From positions 1 through 64,000 of the forward strand of contig SGPM01000098.1 in NCBI GenBank assembly GCA_004802725.1: a DNA stretch of 64,000 bases. Reading direction: 5' to 3'. Position numbers and translations under genes: made by a program. Each line of letters begins with the position of its first letter. Positions within the stretch are counted from its first letter, which is position 1. The stretch is from Antrodiella citrinella. Taxonomy: Eukaryota; Basidiomycota; Agaricomycetes; Polyporales; Steccherinaceae. Shown here in pieces: positions 48,883 through 62,303 of this stretch. Below the pieces are notes generated by a model. The model saw only the letters and a program-made list of their open reading frames with translations. It made no database searches and was not told where the DNA came from.

Positions 48883-51346
48883 CTAGACAGAAGTGTTGTA
48901 TTGCTTAGCGAGTTCTTGAACAATAGTGTCGGCATTGGGACGATCTTGCAGCGAATGCGCCCAAGCTGACTCGAGTAGAGACCAGATACCATCCGCCATC
49001 AGCTGTTCGCTGTGGAAACGAGGTCTTTGAGGCCTCTTTCCGGCCAGAGCCAAACCAATGACTGCAACTTCCGAAGACCCGGCGAACGGTGCTTCTGCTG
49101 TATACAACTACACCGCATTGTCAGTCGGATGAAGGAGTTGAGTACCAAGCGAGCAAGCGCACCTCGATGACAGTACATGCGAATGAATAGACGTCACTAG
49201 CATATGTGGGTCTCGAAGATTGCGAACCGAATGACTCGGGATCTATGATTTCAGGTGCAAGCCAACGAACGCAACCGCCGCGCACAGAGCCATAGCTGTT
49301 ACTTGAGGTGTCTGCGAATAACGACATGCCGAAGTCCGCGAGTTTGACGGTCCAATCTGAGTCGATGAGTATATTCGCCTACGTGCACGTTGAAAGTCTA
49401 TGCAATATGATTCGGGAAAGCAGACGCACCCCACGTAAATCGCCATGTACGATACCCTCTTCGTGCAGATACATCAAACCCAATGCTATCTCATTGATCT
49501 AGAAGAGTTGAGCTTGCAGCTTGACTAACCGTAGCGTGACATACGAACATACCCATCCCTCAACTCGAGAAAAAAGAGCCAAAGAAGTGTGAGTCCCATT
49601 CTTCCTGATATCGTCCATTGTATGCCTGATATTACCATGCTCCATCCACGGCAAGACCATGCAGAACGACTGCTTGAACAGCTTGTCGTCAATGCCTAAG
49701 AGTGGCAGCACATGCTTGTGAGACAGGTTCCGCCATAGTAACGATTCCCGATAGAAGTCCTACAGTAAGTGATGAGATGTGAAGAGACTAACGGCATCCA
49801 ACATCGACGTACTCTCTGCAATTGTAATCTCTTTGACGGATCAGTCATCAAGAAGACACGGAGTCTCTTCAGGGCAACCTTCCGACCTTGATGCGTCCCG
49901 CAGAACACATCCGCGAATCCACCGAAGCCTGTGCTCTCCAGAGATTGACATTCTACACCGAGCATAAAGAGAGCCAAAGGGAGGATCTGGTACTGCAGAG
50001 AGAGCTTGAGCAGAATACGACGGAGATGCCTCTGTACAACGCGCTCATCCTCTGGGTCTGAGACAGCAACGAGGATATGGAACGATGAAGTATCAAAAAT
50101 CTGAGCGCATAGACCATTTAGCTTAGGCATGCAGCGAAACATTGAGACGTACGTTTTGAACACAATCGATAATGTACTGGATGTCGTTGTCTACCAGAGA
50201 GGTCAGAGCGGACTCAGGTAGTGCTCCTTTCAGCATATCCTTTAGCAGGAGCGGTATTTGGGGATCGGCGGGAGACTCAAATCTACAAAGGCTACCAGAT
50301 GTTTGATTGTCTTGAGCCAGATCGAGTCGGTCAACATCACAGAGTAAATGTGAGGCAGATGATGGACCCAGGGAAGAGGTAGACGATGATGCTTGGGAAT
50401 GTGAACCGTCACTCGTCGGCGTAAACCCTTCCTTCAGACGGTCATCATGAGAAGCGAACTCATGGTATATGCCCTCAGACTCCTTCAATATCCCCTCCAT
50501 GTCCTCATAACTCAGGCCTTCATCCTATGACTATATGAGATGATGTACAGCTATACGGAAGTTTGGTGGCGCACCATGGTTTCGCCTATCAGATCCTCCA
50601 CATGACCTTGCAGAACTGAGACACTTTCCAGAGGTACCGAGTTGTTGTCGACCAACCTGAGAGCAATCTCAAGCTTACCGAGATGCCATCTCCGCCAGTG
50701 GTTCAGGACCTCCAACCCTTGTACTCGGGTAGAATCCACACTTGACTGACGCTTCTTCTTCAGTCCGGACCTGAGGGACAGTATAGCTGCATCCGTTTGC
50801 TCGTGTTGAAGAGACAAGGATGAGATATGGGACTGAAGCGACTTCATAAGTCCAAGCTTCTTTTCGCGATCAATCTGATTTTCCGGATCCCGGGCGGTTT
50901 GTAGCTCGGTTTCTATACGGGTTTGCTCCTTCTCCAGGGCGGCGAACGTCTCTAGATGCTGTTGGTGCCATATTATTAAGAAAATAATCTCGAATGAAGG
51001 CGTGAACCCACCATCTCTATGAGCTTGCGCCACCGCTTCAGCAAGGCTTTATCCTTGATATCTTTCATTGCAAGCCACCCTTTAATCTGACTTCCATACC
51101 GCCGCAGTTTGCTGACTTGAGTCCTCAGGTCTGCTTCATGCTTCTCCTGTAGTGACTGAGAAGTAGACGCATTGAACTTGGCGTATATGGCCTCGAACTG
51201 TTCAACTGACTCTGCTGCCTTTTGGATAGTCCGTTCAATATCGTCGGGGCGTATCTGAATGAGCAAGTGATATCATCATACTGTGCTCAGAAGATGAGCA
51301 TGTTACATACTTTCTGCGTGCCTTGCCGCCAAGTCGAGGAAGCCAT
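48883..51346 (-). CDS. Not3/Not5 N-terminal-like coiled coil fused to TKL-type kinase
   Basis: Nine exons, all multiples of three with phase-0 introns: 51346-51311, 51254-51012, 50958-50575, 50524-50153, 50100-49813, 49759-49553, 49498-49430, 49378-49163, 49107-48883; 679 aa. Residues 13-240 resemble the N-terminal domain of CCR4-NOT subunit Not3/Not5: DIERTIQKAAESVEQFEAIY, EKHEADLRTQVSKLRRY, QIKGWLAMKDIKDKALL, RKLIE, FAALEKEQ, then WHLGKLEIALRLVDN and a YEDM end. A Ser-rich linker follows. The kinase domain runs from about aa 400: GFGGFADVF, VALK (Lys about 423), LSHKHVLPLLGI, HGDLRG (Asp about 530), DFG (about 548), RWLAPEIID, SDVYSFACTVIE. All catalytic residues are present. Function unknown; the coiled coil could recruit the kinase to mRNA-decay machinery or act as a decoy. 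Joining two genes in error is possible, but the frame is continuous. Confidence 0.78.
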
Positions 51347-51502
51347 GTCCTTCATGATGGTTCACATCCAGGAGTCGTCTACGCAAAAGAAGAGAAGATA
51401 TGCGTAATATTAATCAGCCATGACGCTCTGATTCGCACGCCGATACTATCTCGGAGACAAGATATCAATTCGAAAAGACGAATGCTTACAAGTATAGGAG
51501 GA

Positions 51503-52183
51503 TCAAATAACCCTGCGCTCGCACCGAGTCTCGTCATGCACCTCCTCACAGTTCTTGTCGCAATATCCCATTCCGCACTTTTTACATCGGTATTTGCCGA
51601 AGTAACCACAAACTGAGCATAACATGCGGGGAGGTTCCCTGGATAGTGGAGCACTCGCGGTGAGATATGTGGAAAAGGACGACGGATAATTCGACAAGTC
51701 CTGCGGAAGAATTGATGTGAGAACATAATATGCCAGGAAAAGTATGCGACGACTTACGGCTTCCTCGAGCAAGGTCGAAAAGTTCTTCTTGTAAATGATG
51801 GCACTCCGAATGTTCATGGTAGATTTCTTCTTTCTCCCGCCTTCAGGTACTCTCTTGTCCGAGATGGTCTGGCGAGCACGTCCTTTCGCAGAGCGTCCTC
51901 CGGGCTCGACGTCTTCGTCATCACCAACGACGCCGGTCGTTTCAGCGTAATTTGAACGCTAATGCAGACGATGAAGCCTTTATAACGCGACGCGACACGA
52001 AGAGATACTCACTTCAAGCTCATCTAGGTGACGCTTTGTCCGCTTAGCTGCCACTTCGGGGTCGTACCCTCCACCTGCGGATTTGGCTGCCTGCGCCTGA
52101 CGTACCGCTGATCATGGAGAGTCTCAGCCATGTTCAACATCACCGAAAATGCAAAATATGTACTCACACTTTCGTCTGGGCAT
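51503..52183 (-). CDS. VPS71: HIT-zinc-finger protein Vps71/Swc6 (ZNHIT1), SWR1 complex
   Basis: Subunit of the SWR1 chromatin remodeller, which loads histone H2A.Z. Four exons keep frame: 52183-52168, 52107-52013, 51958-51758, 51700-51503; 169 aa. The N-terminus MPRRKSVRQAQAAK leads into AKRTKRHLDELERSNYAE, a family signature. It is followed by a Gly/Arg/Lys-rich segment, STMNIRSAIIYKKNFSTLLEE and SNYPSSFSTYLTA, and ends with the HIT finger CSVCGYFGKYRCKKCGMGYC...C...H...C. The first coding exon is only 16 nt. It starts 252 bp from the divergent homocitrate synthase gene. Size and motif order match ZNHIT1, so the call is firm. Confidence 0.92.
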
Positions 52184-52435
52184 TCTGAACGTTTTCGGAC
52201 GTGCAGGTAGCAGGTCAAGTCACGATTTCTCGTGACCCAATTACTGTACATTTATTCGGCCCATTTCGGCAATGGGGTCATTAGCAGTCGTGGGAAATTG
52301 GCGCATGACTCGAAAACCTGACTCCTCTTTCAAAATTCTTCGCCTTCAAAAGTCGAGACATCCTCTTAGATTCTCTCGAACACCGTCCACATCTTTCCCT
52401 CCAAAAAAAGTCGCATTCTACACCGACTAACAAAA
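52184..52435. promoter_or_regulatory. putative bidirectional promoter VPS71 / homocitrate synthase
   Basis: 252 bp between divergent start codons. No Gcn4-type TGACTC pair with clear spacing was confirmed by eye; one TGACTC-like word is present near 52318. Confidence 0.35.
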
Positions 52436-54266
<1,831 letters not shown>

Positions 54267-55167
54267 GCGCATGTTATATAGTGGTCCTCTCAGAGGTTCG
54301 CGAAGTCGGGATCAGACACCCTTCACTCGACTCTCTGTATCGTGACCATGTCATTCATTCCACGCAATCTTGCCTACNACTCTCACAGGCCCTATCCTGT
54401 ACTTTCTGTATCATAGCTTTTGACCCTATTTGTTCTTGGCACCTTTCCTCTTCGTTCCAAGGAACGTGTCCTTCATTGCACCACGTGTATACCTGTAATT
54501 CTAGCCATTCCCTCNCACAAAAGTCGGCCTGGCCCAGTCAGGAGGCAGGGTCGTGCCAGAGACGAAGTAGATGTAGACGACTCTACTCTGTAGAATGCAT
54601 TGCTTTATTTGACTTATATTTGATGCACATTCGACCGTGGGTCGACAAGAATTCAAGCAGAGAGTGAGCAGAAAGAACCTCTATCAACATTAATGTACCA
54701 CCACGATGGGGACTCCAAGGGGGTTTATATTACAGATAGACGAGCAGTAGATGCGACTAGGACGATACAGTGAGTGACGAATCGCGCGATCGAGGGAAAT
54801 ATCGATCCGAAGAAAGGCAAGCAATGAGGACGAGAATGCAAATGAGAATGGGAGTGTGTAACAACAGGCGAGAACGGTAACCGAGAAGAGTAACGTACAG
54901 AAGATAGAATGACGGACCATTGCAGGTGTTATGTCAAGTAGGAGTGGAAATGGTGGGCGAACAAATTGCGACGAATTCCTGGATGAGTTTATAAAGTAGC
55001 AAGACGATAGATCTGTACGAGGAAATCGCAGTATAACGACGAGGGAAAGTGCAATAGACGCGGAATATGTGCCAGAGGTGTATGGGAATCATTATGTGCC
55101 AAAGTCCGCCGGTATGTAGATAATATGTGAGTTATCAGAGGGATAGAAGAATGAAAAATTCTATGGG
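54267..55167. other. convergent 3' intergenic region
   Basis: About 900 bp between the homocitrate synthase and histidine kinase 3' ends. Purine-rich on the plus strand in the right half; no gene or repeat recognised. Confidence 0.4.
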
Positions 55168-58100
55168 CTATGAAAAACCGAGCTTGTGGAACATACTGTC
55201 CAATGTTTTGAAAGCGACAGGTTTCACCAGACTGCGTCGGATAACGTTAGCGTCCGACGAATCCGTCACAAGGAGGTGCCACTCACTATCCATCAACACC
55301 AGCGTCGAAAGCTCTTTTCTTGTCGTCCAGCGATGACATGCCCGTCAATGCAAGGATCCGAGCACGTCTGTCTGTCGGAGGGCTATTCTGAACTTGAGCT
55401 TCGGCGAGCGCTCGTCTTGAGGCCTCGATACCTCGCATCTGGGTCGTAGCGCCGATACCTGCGTGTACAGCAAGCAAAGACGGTCACTTTTCTGGGTCCC
55501 GGGAACGGCGATAGTAGTAAGCACTCACCATCAAGAATCGGCATCGACAAGTCCACAAGCACCACACTGCAACGAGACAAATTAGTAATCTGCCAAGCAA
55601 AACGGAGAGAAAACACCTACTCGAATGGACCATCAGCTTCGAAGACCCGCACTCCATCGAGCCCATCCACAGCATCGCGGTAATCATAACCCCTGTTCTT
55701 CAACCACTTGATCCTGCAAAATCAATCATGCTCGTTTCAGCGCTAAGTACAGGCAGATAAAGCAATCAACTTACAGCAGGTTCCTCAAGATTTCATTATC
55801 CTCCACAACCAACACCCGAAGCGGTCCTCTGACAGTTTCCGCAGCGACAGGCACAGCGCTTGTACTGACGACCGACTTCAACAATGTCCCGCCCGTCCCC
55901 ACCGCGATGGTGGGACTCGACGGGCTCTGACTGAACACCGGAGTTTCTAGCGCGGCCCCGTCGTGTTGGAACTCCGTGGGCTCTTCCTGTTCTTGCATCG
56001 AATCCATCTGCGACCAGGTCGTCAATGGATGCACAGTGATTGCACGTGGACCTAAGGTTGGTCGTGGGGGCGCAGTACTGTTGCCTGAGATTTCCTCGGA
56101 GAGCCGCCGCGGCAAGAAAGATGAATGCGACTTCCCGTCCGCGTCATACGATGTTGATGAGGGTGGGTTGGAAAAGCGCGAACTCGAGCTCGAAGAGCTT
56201 CCCGACAATGATCGCTTCCTCGACGTAGCGTCGGTGATATTGAGAGCATGGATGCAGAGCTTGAGGACGGAGAACAGCCGGTACGGACCGACAGGCTTGT
56301 ACGCCATGCGACAGAACCCGCCAATACGCTCGTAATCAGCAACGACCTTCATGAGCCGAGGGTCCCCTCTTGACGAGGACAAGATGATGTATGGTCGACT
56401 TGTGTCCTTCTCCGCGATGGCGCGCGCCACAGTTGCATACTCTTCGTTCATGATCACAATATCGCCCAGCAACTCCGGGTCCGCGTCTACCGTGTCGTCC
56501 GGAGTCCCGGTCCCCGCAAGTACGAAGCCCCATCGCGTGGTCAACGATTCCACCAACGCCTGCCTCAACAACTGCACCCCGCGGTGCGCGTCATCAAATC
56601 CAATGAGGGAGATCGATGGGCGCTTGAGCGAGTTGTACAACTTGACGAGCTCCGCGTCGCTATTAGACACCTCTTCGTCCTCAACTGCCTCCGCGGTGAA
56701 CGTGATCTTGATCTCGGTGCCAACGCCTTCGGCGCTCCAGACATCCACTTTGCCGTCGACGCTGCTTGATCGGACGATGCTGTTCACGATGGCCAGACCT
56801 AAGCCTGTTCCTGTTTGTAGAGGGTTTTCTTGTGAGAATGGATGGAAGAGCTGGTTCTGTTTGGTTTAGGTCGTGGGGTAGTAGCGATTAAAGGATAACG
56901 GAGATGCATCAAAACGAAAAGAATGATCCAACAGAGTCCGGGTCACAGCAGAAGAGGACGATGAAAACAGACCAGAACCAAAAAGGACAAAAGAAACGGA
57001 GAGAGGTCACATCAGCATCACATTGCACACACATTCGCAGAGAGGAAACGGACCTTTAGGAAGTTCTGGCTGATCCCCTGCAAACCACGAAGAGAAACGA
57101 ACGCCAAAGTCAGCTTCCATTCCATCATGACAGTGTAATGATAACAGCAATCACGAGTGTGTGTGCATACCACACTAGAAGACTGGATGAAACAAGATAC
57201 AGAAGACATACCTTGCCGGTGTCAGCCACGGTCAATTCTATCTTGACCGTCTTGGGCGAGAGATCTGGCGTGCTGGGGAGTTGGCGCAGCATTACGTGCA
57301 CGTACCCGTCCTGCCGATTCGAAGCATACCGAAATTTGAAAGTCAGTATTTGAATATGGTGTGTGAGTGTGAAGAGGTGGTGCGAGACCCAAAAAACACC
57401 GAGCCGCAACTCGATCATGATCGGTACAGTGTAGGTTTGTTGGTTCACTTTGTGCGCGTTCTTTGCGTGGAAAAGTGTACGGCGGGAATACGGGAGGCGT
57501 GTGACTTACCGTAGTGAACTTCAGACTGTTCCCAAACAAATTCATGAGAACGCGACGAATCCCGCCTTTCTCACACCGGAACGTCCACCCCTATAACGCA
57601 ACTCAATCAGCCACCAGAACCGCCCGCAGAAAACATGCCACGCACCGAGGGATTGTACCCAATATCAAGGACCGTCTCGACCTGTTTCGGCGGGCTGGCT
57701 AGAATCGCAGCAGCAGGTGTCTGGCCTGAGCGAATCATATCAGGCGCTTTGGGTGGCGAGTACACGCTCCCAATCTCAGACGTGAACATCCGAGCCCGAT
57801 GACCGATCCAACAGCCCTCCGTTGCCTCTTCCACTAATTGCATCAGGTCGACCCTATTCCGTGCAGCAATGATTAGCTTCAATATACAACGTCGCAACAG
57901 ACGAACGTGAAAAGAAGAAATACACACTTGCTGCGATTGATGGCGTTCTCGACCCCGCCCGCCTTGACGTTCCCGCTCAACTTCGTAAAGTCCAGCACGT
58001 GATTGACAGTCTCGACGAGGGACGTCCCGCATGCTTGGACGGTCTGCAGGAACGACGCTTGGCTGTGATCAAGATTCGTCTCGGATAGCAACTCGGCTGA

Positions 58101-61100
58101 CGCGAGAATCTACGATACGATAGTAAGAAGTGAGATTAGCGAGAGTTTTGTGGATAGTATATGTGGGCGTCGGTGTACATACCCCGTGTAGTGGCGTACG
58201 CAATTCGTGAGAGATGCTGCAATATTCCTCGGGTGAGCGGTGGAGTGTAGAGCAACGGAGGAGCATGCGTACTTGGATATAAACAGACTTTTTGCCTTGT
58301 CTGCCAATATCATCCTCCGTTTCAGGACTGCAGACAGAATGATGACACCAATGGCCCGCAGGTACGACAGCTCGTGTCCCTCCAACTGTGCAAATGAAAT
58401 AAAGTGAATGATGTTTCACTGTACAGGACAAATGCACTCACGAATGGCGTCGTCCGTTCGCCTGTGCTATACGCGCAGAGTACCGCGAATGGTTGCTTGT
58501 CAACATTGAAAATGGGCACCGCTGCAGCAAAAAAGCAAGAACACGCTCGTCTCAATTCTGAACTCGCCCCAAGGTAAACAAACACGAAAGAGCACACATA
58601 GGCGCAGGAAGAGTTAGAATGAGCCAACGAAACAAAACACTCACTCAGCGCGTACTGGATCCTCGTAGGCAAGAACGGCCTCAATGCGGCGGGCACCAAC
58701 CCCTCTGAGATCTTACCCTCCGGGAACTTTGCAAAGAACTCCTGTAACCGGATATGCTCTTCTTGGCATAGATTCCTCACGCTCGTACCCTGTGCAGGGC
58801 CCGCGTTGTGTATGGTGATCTGCGAAGAGGACTCTGCGGTAACAGTCTCGGCGATGTCCACATGTGAGACGTCGATGACGATCGCGCCTTCCACGTCGAG
58901 CGTTCGTTTGACGAGACGCGCGGCACGCTCGTAGACTTGCTCCATGGATGTCGGGAGGAGCGGCGGGTGTGGTGTAGAGTATTCCGAGGAGGAAGGGGTG
59001 CGTGGTGGCTGGTCGCGGTCGACTTCGAGGCATTCGCGAGTGAATTCCTCCATCTGTGAACGGCGATTCGAATCACGAATAATGATTGATATAGTGGAAT
59101 GACATACTGAGGTTTGTATCCGATCCCGAACTCTCAACTGAATCTTATCCCTCCAAAGCTCCATTTCGCGCATAGTAATCTGGGCGAACTCTTTCAGTGT
59201 ATGTCGTTGTCGAGGGTTGAACTCCCGTCGAGGAATGTCATCCAGAATAGTCAGTCTGCATCACAAGCGCAGTCAGGAGGAAATCTGAATTCACGAGACA
59301 AGATGATAACTTACGTGCCAATGTTGTATCCATCCTGGGTACGTAACGGGCAAGCCGCAAAGAAACGCACATGAGGTTGTCCAATCACTAGAGGCTATAA
59401 GAATACGCCCTTGAGTCAGTTACAACGGTCGGGCTTTGACAACGTAAAACTCACGTTTTTTGCAAAACGCCAGTCGTCTTGAGCATCCAAAACGACAGTA
59501 GGTTCGTCGTCCCTGTAAAGTTCAATTCCTCAATGTCTGCCACCAACGCTGGTCCAGAACAACACTTACCTCTGCAGCAATGCATGTGCGTCGAACGAGC
59601 TTGTTCTCGGGAGGTTTTGTGTGGGTATCCCAGCTGCAATGCAAATGAGTCAACTAATCCAATGTGAAAGTCATCCAGGCCAGTGAGGAGAAATGATCAC
59701 ATACACGCTGACTTGAGAAACCTATAGCAGCATTAGATAACACAGGCACGCGCAAGAAACGATGCAGACTTACACTTCAGTACCATCCACCAGCGCAATC
59801 ATCACTATCCGCGTACTGAACACCAACTTCACGAGGTGACATATCCGATCAAAGTTGCTGTCGTTACCCGTATTCCATATGTTGAACCTGATACCCACAA
59901 TGTCAATCTCCAAAGCACGATCACAGTGAACAAAGTGGTAACACGCACTTATACAAAGCCCTCCGCCTCTCTAGCTCATCTGGCGGGTTCGGCGGAGCTA
60001 AGTACCCAAACTCATTGAACATATGTTCCTCCTTCGCCGCCCTCCCCGCCAGACTCGGCACAGTCCCATCCCCCGAGGGCCTCGTCGGCACCCCCACCTT
60101 CCTCTCATACACAAGTGTAGGCAATGGCGCGGACGTTTGTCGAGTCAGACATATCCTTCGAGGTAGAGCTGGTACAGTCACTGGGTCGTGGTTGAACGGT
60201 GGCGCTGAAGCCTGACGTAGTTCATCGGCGCGAGATGCACCGCTGTACTGCGACGGGACAGACAGGACTGATTCAGTCAAATTCATGTCGATGCTCCCAA
60301 AGTAATCGTCGTCTCCTTCTCCACTTGAGAACCGGACCGGTGCAGTCGCGGGCGCGATCGCCGCCGCGAGGAACGGCATGGAGCCTGCAGGACTGTTCGA
60401 CTTGGTTGACTTTTGCTCCAGCGTTTCGGAAGAAGATGACTCCGTCGAGTGCGGTTGTGCTGGTTCATTCTCTTTCTCCTTCGGTGGGCTAGCCTGTACC
60501 GTCGGGAGCTTATCATCCACATCCTGCGTCCCTTGCCAAAAACTACTCAGCCGCGTCTTCCTCACTCCGTTCGGTGACAGTAGTATCGGTTCTGGTTTGG
60601 AAAATATGTTGTCTTGAGGATGCGAACCCGGTATCGGGGTCGTCACACCCCGCATCGGATCCGTGAGCTCGTGTTCTGGCGAAGGAAGAGCCAGCGGCGC
60701 GATAGAGACGCGTGCACCTGCCCACCTAATGGCCGCCGCAGAAGTCGTCAACTCGCTTGCAGCCACCGCCGTGTTCTGGCTAGAAATCCGCAAGGGTTCC
60801 GAACCAGGCGTTGTCGCACCAGAAGTCGAGGCGCGCCAGTCGGCAACCGAGTTCCGGAGTCGGTGCGAAAAGGGGCCCAGGCTCAGTGGGACACTCGTTC
60901 GGCGTTCTGCCAGTCGTGACATACCCAGATCCGGGAGAACACTCGTGGACGTGGATTGGGAAGCAGCTGATAATGGGACCGAACCGGGCACGGATGATAA
61001 CGCACTTGGTATATGGAACTGTGGAGGTGCGGATTGAATGAGTACGTCGAGGGAAGCACGGTTTGCGGGGTCACAGTCTGCTCCCTCAGAAGATGATCGT

Positions 61101-61895
61101 GAATAGTCGCTCCGGTCGACAGGTATCAGGTCATCCATTGTTTCTGTCAGAGGCGTATTTTGAGGCGACTCTGTGGATGCGGATTCCGGCATTATGGGGA
61201 GGGGTGTGCGTGTACTGGAGCCAAGATGGGGTGGTTGGAGATGAGAACGTGGTGGATGAGGCATCCGGAGGGGGTCCCATCGGCCGAGCGCATAGGCATT
61301 TACGAAGGTAGCCCAATCATAGTCTACGTGATCGTCCATGTCGTCTCGATTGGACATAGTTTGCGCGAGTTCATCTGAGGGTGAAGGATCGAACGGAGAG
61401 GGCAGTATGCCTACTGTCACCATTCGATACGAGGTGGTAGAAGTTAGAAAATGACTTTAGGACCGAAGACGGGATATACTCACCTGCACCCGAGAGACGC
61501 GAAGCCTCTGCCCTCAGACCAGCTACGGCGGCATTCGCCTTCCTATTCATCTCATCCAACGATAGCTTCTCGATGGGCAACGAGGCAGATACGTCGGCGT
61601 CTGGGGGCACAAGGGAGTTAGTATTCCACGTGCCGAGGCCTGGAGTCGGCATGGTGCTAATGTGATCGGAGGAATACGAGGACGGCAACCTCGGAGACCT
61701 CTCCTCGACGGACGAAGCAGTGGATGGTCTGCGAATCTTCCCCTTGGTCGATTTTGCTGGGAGAGGGATGCGAGGGATGGCGATGTGCGGGACGGCGCTA
61801 GTGAGGGAGAGCGAGATGTCGTTGATAGCGAGGGCGGGCACTTGCTGGGGCGGGTCTATGGATCGCGAACGATGGGAGATAGAGAACCTGTCCAT
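55168..61895 (-). CDS. hybrid histidine kinase (GAF-HisKA-HATPase-REC)
   Basis: Large multi-exon sensor kinase, roughly 1,800 aa. Exon 1 (61895-61484) joins in frame to a long exon from 61413 to about 59947; together they encode some 600 residues of Ser/Pro/Thr-rich, probably disordered sequence. Next is EFGYLAPPNPPDELERRRALYK and a GAF domain (NFDRICHLVKLVFSTRIVMIALVDG; then MREMELWRDKIQLRVRDRIQ), a second GAF-like region, the HisKA box SHELRTPLHG (near 58200), N box NLFGNSLKFTT, G1 DTGKGIS, G2 GTGLGLAIV (near 56800), a linker, then a receiver with VLVVEDNEILRNLL, phospho-Asp in VVLVDLSMPILDG and Lys in GYLVKPV. Stop at 55168. No transmembrane helix is evident, so it is likely cytosolic. The signal sensed is unknown. 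Downstream partners would be Ypd1 and Ssk1/Skn7. Confidence 0.92.
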
Positions 61896-62303
61896 GAATG
61901 CGAAGAGTTCAGAGGCGAGCAGGACATGGAAAACAGGAGACACCGCAAGACGCGTGGAGCAGCGGGAAGAGGTCTAGTCGTGTGGTGGAGACGACGAGCG
62001 GTGGTGGGGTCCCAGCCTCTGATAGTCTTTCGTCGTTGCCCAGTCGGGTCTCGTCGTCGTGAGAATGGGTGTTCGACGTTGCTTGATCGACGCTCGTCAC
62101 CACTGTCGACAGCAAGCGAGCCCAAATGAGAACTTGACCGACCTAGAGCGTTCCCTCTCCAAGGGCATCGATCCCTACTCGTTTCCGGTCCGCCACTCCC
62201 GCGCACGTGATACGGTGACATCATATGTTCCGCGCACGGGCTTGGCACTCTCTCTGAACGTCCGTTCCTCTCTTGTTATTAGAACACCATCGTCTACGGT
62301 ATA
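61896..62303. promoter_or_regulatory. spacer SEC59 3' end / histidine kinase promoter
   Basis: About 410 bp between two genes on the minus strand. It must hold the kinase promoter and 5' UTR. No specific site was recognised. Confidence 0.35.

Noticed and set aside
59921..61423. The long Ser/Pro-rich open frame as an independent gene
   Set aside because: It joins in frame to an upstream exon at 61484 and downstream to the GAF exons of the histidine kinase, so it is one gene.
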